Shown: piece by piece, positions 59,319 through 64,000 of the stretch
Numbering within the stretch: the stretch's first letter is position 1
Layout: each line of letters begins with the position of its first letter
Origin: Paracyclopina nana
Lineage: Eukaryota > Arthropoda > Copepoda > Cyclopoida > Cyclopettidae
Assembly: GCA_019096065.1 (NCBI GenBank)
Contig: JAGUCH010000006.1
Coordinates: 3,182,001 to 3,246,000 of the forward strand
Direction: 5' to 3'
Length of the DNA: 64,000 nt
Position numbers and translations under genes: made by a program
The notes under the pieces: generated by a model
The model's input: only the letters and a program-made list of their open reading frames with translations
What the model was told of the DNA's origin: nothing
Database searches by the model: none

Positions 59319-60606
59319 ATGAGTTGTAGTAGCGCCTTATTTTTTGGCCTGGCCTTTGCGGCCTCTTTGGCCATAGTTAATGGGCAAAGTTTGCCCTCTG
59401 TGGCCTCCGTGGATCCAAATTCGATCACTGTTAGTGGGATCAGTTCAGGTGGAGTTTTTGCCTCTCAGGTAAAATCCAGCAAAATTGATACAGCAATGAA
59501 CTAGTCGATTTTGTGTTCGTTTTAGTTCCATGTTGCCTACTCCACAGTGGTCAAAGGGGTGGGCATGTGGGCCTCACCGCCTAATCTGTGTTATTTCTTG
59601 CAAGCTTTGCTCTGCCTAACAATGCCTTCTTTTGTTAGTGCTGACGTTTTAGTAGCTGAAACGAGGTACACAACTGTTATAGTGATTTGCCTAAAATGTA
59701 TCTTTCTATGCAAATCGTAGGGTATTAGAGGGCCTTGGCTCAATTGATGCAACTTCTCATTTGGCTAATGATAAGGTCTTCATTCACCATGGAACTGAGG
59801 ATGCCACTGTGAATCCTGGATTTGCCACTATTGTCAAAGAATACTATAACAGCTTTCTTGCCAGCGATTCCCAGGCAAGTTCGAGCCAAGTTGACGAAAC
59901 TAAGCTAATTATTGGCTTGGTATAGATCATGATGAAAATTGACTTGCCTGCAACTCATGCATTAGTGTCAGATCGTCATGGCACTAATTGTGGTACTACC
60001 AACAGTCAACTTTTTATCGAGGATTGTGACTATGACAGCGTGCAAGCCATGTTTGAGCATTTGTATGGCCCAGGATTGAATGATCCCACTCCAGATGGAC
60101 AATTGACTGGAAAATTGCAGGAATTTAGCCAGGATGAATTTTTCTCCGGATTTGCCTCTATGGCTGAAGAGGGATACGTCTACATTCCAGAGGCGTGCGC
60201 ATCAGGAACTTCAAGGTGCGAATAATGGTGCCCCTCAAACAAACACATTTTAACAGCTACTATTTTGAAAAAGCTGCCATCTTCATGTCCATTTTCATGG
60301 ATGTGCCATCTCCTCAACTGAAGTTGGAACTGATTATATGACCATGTCTGGACTTTTGGAGTCTGCAGATGCAAATAATATCGTCCTGCTGCTGCCTCAG
60401 GTAAATTGAAAAAACTTCTCCGGTGGGAGTTGCAAGGCCTATACCACAGTCTAAATTAGATCAAATCCACCATTTTGGGAAATCCGTCTGGATGCTGGAA
60501 CTGGTTCGGCTATTTGGGTGATTACTTCGGAGCAACCTATGCTACAAAATCAGCCACTCAAATGAAAGGCATCTACAGGATGATTGAAAGGGTTATAGGC
60601 CAATAA
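59319..60606 (+). CDS. Secreted polyhydroxybutyrate-depolymerase-like esterase, complete, 335 aa
   Basis: Exons: 59319-59468, 59526-59665, 59721-59874, 59926-60215, 60274-60400, 60460-60606; 1008 bases in frame. Signal peptide MSCSSALFFGLAFAASLAIV. The serine nucleophile sits in the lipase box GISSGG (exon 1), followed by FHVAYSTVVKGVG. The likely acid is Asp in HHGTEDATVNPG, and the likely base is a His in CHLHVHFHGC. The C-terminus NPSGCWNWFGY is typical of extracellular PHB depolymerases, which hydrolyse polyhydroxyalkanoate esters; the true substrate in an animal is unknown. The intron after exon 3 is GC-AG (CAG|GCAAGT). Exon 5 needs the acceptor GAAAAAG at 60273; the upstream ACAG would shift the frame. 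Introns and the neighbours show it is a resident eukaryotic gene. Confidence 0.88.
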
Positions 60607-60607
60607 A
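60602..60607 (+). terminator. Polyadenylation signal overlapping the esterase stop codon
   Basis: AATAAA spans the TAA stop at 60604-60606. If used, the mRNA has almost no 3' UTR, which fits the 265-base convergent spacing to MOB4. Confidence 0.35.
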
Positions 60608-60871
60608 CAAAAATGAACAGCCTGTTTGTCCATCCATTTGTAAGATCCGTCAAAAACAGATGGTAAACTCTGTCCCTAGAAGTAAGAAACTTTTTCCGAC
60701 TTTCACTTGAAAGCTCTTTTGACAAAGGTTGCGTGAAAATTGCAAACCAAAAAAAGGTTGTCAATGAGAGTCCCATTTTTTACATGAAGGGCTGATCACA
60801 CGAGAAACAATTTAATTGCAACGAGTATTTGGTGGTAAGCATTATTCGAGTCAAAGGTAAATACAGATTCA

Positions 60872-61667
60872 TCAGGCCTCAGACTCCCCTGTGGTTACAC
60901 CAGCAGCACTGGTAGTAGAGGCCAACCCAGTCGGATCTGCATCTGCGCCTGACTCCAAGATGGGAACGATTAAGTTGTCTCTGGTCATGAGCTTGTACTT
61001 GGTAACGAAAATAGTGAACCGCCGGCAAAGGAAGGTTTCGGCTTCAAAAGCATCAAAGATTTGTCTATGGTGAAAGTAAGCATGGGAAAAGATCCTGTAG
61101 ACGCGTCGACAAATACTGGCTAATTTGGCCACAGACGACTCCTAGAACGATCATATAAAGCTACTATCATATTTATGAAGAAGGAAAAATAATCACCTTG
61201 ATGGAAACTCTGCTGGGGAAGTACTTATTACTGTTGAGTAGACAGGCAGCGCCATCGAGCGTATGCCTTGCATAATCAATCGCCGGGCATTCTTTGGGGA
61301 TTTTGTGCGCTGCACAGAGGAAAATCCATTGCTCAGTGGCTGTCATTTGAGAGCAGTTTTCTGGCTGACATTCGCTTTGCAAGGCCACAGCTAGGCCGTT
61401 GAGCTCCATGCAGAATTGGCGTAAATGCTCGTACTTCCAAACGCCTTCATCTTGCGTTTCCGGTGCTGTTAAAATGGTGTCCACGTCTGCCACATTTCTC
61501 CGTATTGTTTGCTGGATGAACTGCTGAACTGCCAGGGTCGAGTCCATTTCGTCGAAATTCTCCTCTGGCCATCGGCAGTAATCGGCCTTCTTTGTTCCAG
61601 GCCGATTGCGCCGAGTAGAGACTTGGCCTTCATTGTTGGCCTTTTCGACCTCGGTTGAAGCTGTCAT
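60872..61667 (-). CDS. MOB4: MOB4/phocein, complete, two exons, 246 aa
   Basis: Exons 61667-61197 and 61141-60872, phase 0, with a 55-base intron. The sequence follows animal MOB4 closely: RRNRPGTK near the N-terminus, [65 protein letters not shown] and [16 protein letters not shown] text (here [12 protein letters not shown]). The MOB zinc site is formed by the Cys pair in SECQPENC and the His pair in HAYFHH. MOB4 is a core subunit of the STRIPAK phosphatase/kinase complex and acts in Hippo signalling and dendrite and axonal transport. The C-terminus ends GESEA as in other animals, but a Gly/Ala/Thr-rich insert precedes it, making the protein about 20 residues longer than vertebrate MOB4. Confidence 0.97.
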
Positions 61668-62429
61668 TTCGCACGAGTTTCCGTTTCAGTTCTTGGGAGT
61701 CAATTGCTACCACACCTACTTGGACATTTCTTCGACTGTCAAAACGCTATTTGTTGTCATTGATTTCTCGCGAAAGTGACTGGGTCGAAAAAGTACCCCG
61801 TGAAGCAGAGTAAAATAAGTAACTTAAAATAAATCAACATTTTTTTCAGAATCAAAAAGGCAATAATGCATTTTAAAATTAAAGAAAAAATTAATTCAAA
61901 ATTACTGAAACTAGAATACGACGGTTTGAAATCATATTGACAAGAATGGCCTATGTATTGCCTTAAATTGTGCGGCTCGCTTTCTTCTTCTCCAAGGCGC
62001 CACAATTCAAACGTCCATGCAATACAAAAAGTCCAGACTCGAGTCTCTTTAACATTTGGTTTATTTCGGCCAAATAATATAGAATTAGGAATATTCACAG
62101 CTATGAATTGTTGTTCTTTCATTCATTTTTGTAGCAATATGTAGTAATTTGCGGAAAAAAGTTCATCATTTTTTGTAGTAGGTGGAGAGCAAAATTTTTT
62201 TTTCAAGTGTCAGTTCACTTCTGGTTAACTGCAGTTACAAGAGATTCAATCGTCTCCTAGCAAAAAGGGGGGCAATTAAGGGGGCTGATTCATGTGTTGT
62301 TGCTCGCAGTGTGCTCAAACTAAAAATGCTGATTTTTTAAGTACTTCTCTTTTTTAAGCCCTATCATGATAATAATACATTAGTAGTAGTAGTAGTACAG
62401 TTTTATTACACAGCAGCTGTGGGAGATTC
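61668..62429. other. Spacer between MOB4 and the AUTS2-like gene
   Basis: Holds the MOB4 promoter side and the 3' UTR of the minus-strand neighbour, including an AGT microsatellite at about 62380-62396. The minus open frame 61757-62122 has no recognisable domain. Confidence 0.35.
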
Positions 62430-64000
62430 TCATCTGAGTGGATGATGATGTTCATTTGGATGATACGGCGAGCCAGTGGCACTGCTCACATTGGGGGCGT
62501 GGCCATTTAGCCCAGCTGCTCCGGGTGGGAGTGGCCCAAGTCCTAGCGAGGCTGCTGCGGCGGCTGAAGCACCATATCCTGGTGGGAATCCAGGTGGATA
62601 GCCCAAAGAAGGCGGGCCTGGAGGCTTGGCCATCATGGGCGTGGCCCCAGGGGGTCCAGGGGGCGGGAACAGCCCTGGCGTGGGCGGGGCAATGGGATAA
62701 TTGAGGCCCATTCTCGTGCGCTCCTGCTCAGTCATCATAAGTTGATTGAACCGCAACAATGACTCCCTACTCTGTAGGTAGGGATTTAAACTAGCCGCGG
62801 CCGCTGCCCTGTACGGATCAAGGCCAAACAAGTGGTGCTGCAGGCCAGGGTGGCCCAGGTGTGGGTACAAGCCGGCCAGGCCAAAAGGGTTCATGGAGTT
62901 GGCAGGCGAGGACAATGGAGGCCGTGCGAGGCTGGCGGCCAATGTCTTGTTATCCATGCTTGACCTTGCGGCCTTGTGATGATTATGAAGGCCACTACTG
63001 TTGCTATGCCTCGAGGGCGGCCTATTGTCCACACTTGTCCTGCCATTTGGCACATGGTTGTTCACTTTTTCACCAACAATGGAGACCTCGTGGTCCTCCT
63101 TCTTGAAGCTGAGGTCGAGGCTGCTACTGCTTGGCTGTTGATCACTTCTGACTATGCTGGGTGAGGACGAGGTCGAAGGCGGCCTCATCAAGGAGGGCGA
63201 CCTCGAAACCTCCACTCCTCCATTATTATGGGTCTTGGCAGGAATGGTCCCATTGCTGTTACGCGGAGAAGGGGACTGTTTTGGCCTTCTGTCCTTCGGC
63301 GTAGGCGGAGTTTGTGAGGGAGGCTTGATTTTCTTGTGCTCGTTCGAGACCAGAGGCCAGCCAATGGAGGCGTGGCCAGCCGCCAGAGAGGTGGGCGGGG
63401 CTGCGGCAGAAGTGTACATTGATGGGAAGCTCGGCGGCCTTGGAAGACCAAAAAAGTCACTGGCCGAACTGACAAGGCCAGGATAGCTAAGTGGGTTGGC
63501 AGGTCCACCTTGAGCATCCCTGAGAGATCCGAGGCCGCCAAATGGGACGGCTGACGCTCCAAATCTTGGGAATGCAGTTAGTGAGGCTTCTGAAAAATAA
63601 AGGAGATTTCATTAATATTACGTTCAAAAGATAAATGACGAATATGGCATAAAATCTTGAAGGAAAAAACTTAATCAATTAAAACTCTTTGGTGGTTAGA
63701 TTTAAGTTGAGAAGCACTTACGAAGAGGTGAATGTCCATATGGAGGCATGTATGGTGGCCTTTGCAGCAAAGGATTCATCTGATCCAAAGGATTAGGTGG
63801 CGGCCTTGGTGGCGGAAATAGCTGATTCCGGAGGATTTCTGCATCTGTGGCCGGCCTCTTGTGCATAAAGTCCGTTTGAGGTGGATTACCAGAGGCTGGC
63901 CTTTTTTGGCCTTGTTGTTGCAGGAGGTCACTGCTGCTGCCACTTCCATGCTGTGGTGGCCTGCCTGCACTTGTTGCCGTTGCAGAAGCCTTGGAAGAAA
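62430..64000 (-). CDS. AUTS2/fibrosin/tay-like proline-rich nuclear protein, C-terminal part (5' end beyond window)
   Basis: Exons 64000-63722 (open at the window edge) and 63589-62430 join in phase 1 and give about 479 residues. The protein is low-complexity: Pro, Ser, Ala and His rich, with poly-Ala runs (AAAAAS) and a PPYMPPYG stretch. AUTS2-family resemblance: a block with F...FGGLGS, a following W...PP.TPP segment (GWPLVSNEHKKIKPPSQTPP), then LFGLDPYR and a C-terminal NEHHHPLR. AUTS2 proteins associate with Polycomb PRC1 variants in the nucleus; Drosophila tay is the insect member. Low complexity makes the assignment tentative; another Pro/Ala-rich corepressor is the alternative. The large last exon uses a GC-richer codon set than its surroundings. 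Confidence 0.55.

Noticed and set aside
62438..63486. Plus-strand frames up to 110 codons opposite the AUTS2-like exon
   Set aside because: Shadows of the GC-rich, Pro/Ala-coding minus strand.

Overview
The window is nuclear DNA of an animal. It is AT-rich, and its genes are split by spliceosomal introns (mostly GT-AG, two GC-AG) into exons that rebuild metazoan proteins: neuronal calcium sensors, a DEG/ENaC channel, a latrophilin-type adhesion receptor, MOB4/phocein, histidine ammonia-lyase and an AUTS2-like protein. I take it to be an invertebrate bilaterian; the sequence alone does not let me name the phylum. All gene models were spliced by hand from reading frame, splice sites and family resemblance.

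Layout. 1-13.7 kb: 5' halves of two neuronal calcium sensor (NCS) genes on the minus strand. Both stop at the same codon and phase, and I found no C-terminal exons in the window. 15.6-15.9 kb: last two exons of a very small single-pass membrane protein (minus). 19.5-20.0 kb: an intronless single-pass membrane protein with a PDZ-ligand C-terminus (plus). 20.8-24.8 kb: a secreted protein with four fibronectin type II (FN2) modules (minus). 25.3-26.7 kb: a compact DEG/ENaC channel in four exons (minus). 27.3-32.2 kb: a complete 12-exon histidine ammonia-lyase (minus). 32.2-40 kb: no gene recognised. 40.3-59.2 kb: a latrophilin-like receptor (plus) whose first coding exon lies 14.7 kb before the rest. 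59.3-60.6 kb: a complete secreted polyhydroxybutyrate-depolymerase-like esterase (plus). 60.9-61.7 kb: MOB4 (minus). 62.4-64.0 kb: the C-terminal part of an AUTS2/tay-like protein (minus, continuing past the window).

The main surprises are these. (1) The latrophilin-like gene encodes lectin, mucin-like, HormR and GAIN/GPS modules, but its GPS lacks the cleavage residues. The seven-helix bundle is replaced by one membrane helix and a Cys- and Tyr-rich tail. (2) Intron 1 of that gene carries a 5.2-kb foldback element. It has an 8-bp target duplication, arms made of about 51-53-bp satellite repeats and a loop of about 168-bp satellite. (3) Several smaller inverted-repeat elements keep visible 3-bp target duplications: one 381/382-bp family, and a 222-bp Harbinger-like pair flanked by TAA. 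(4) The two NCS 5' halves look like alternative N-terminal modules, and one begins with a myristoylation site followed by six cysteines.
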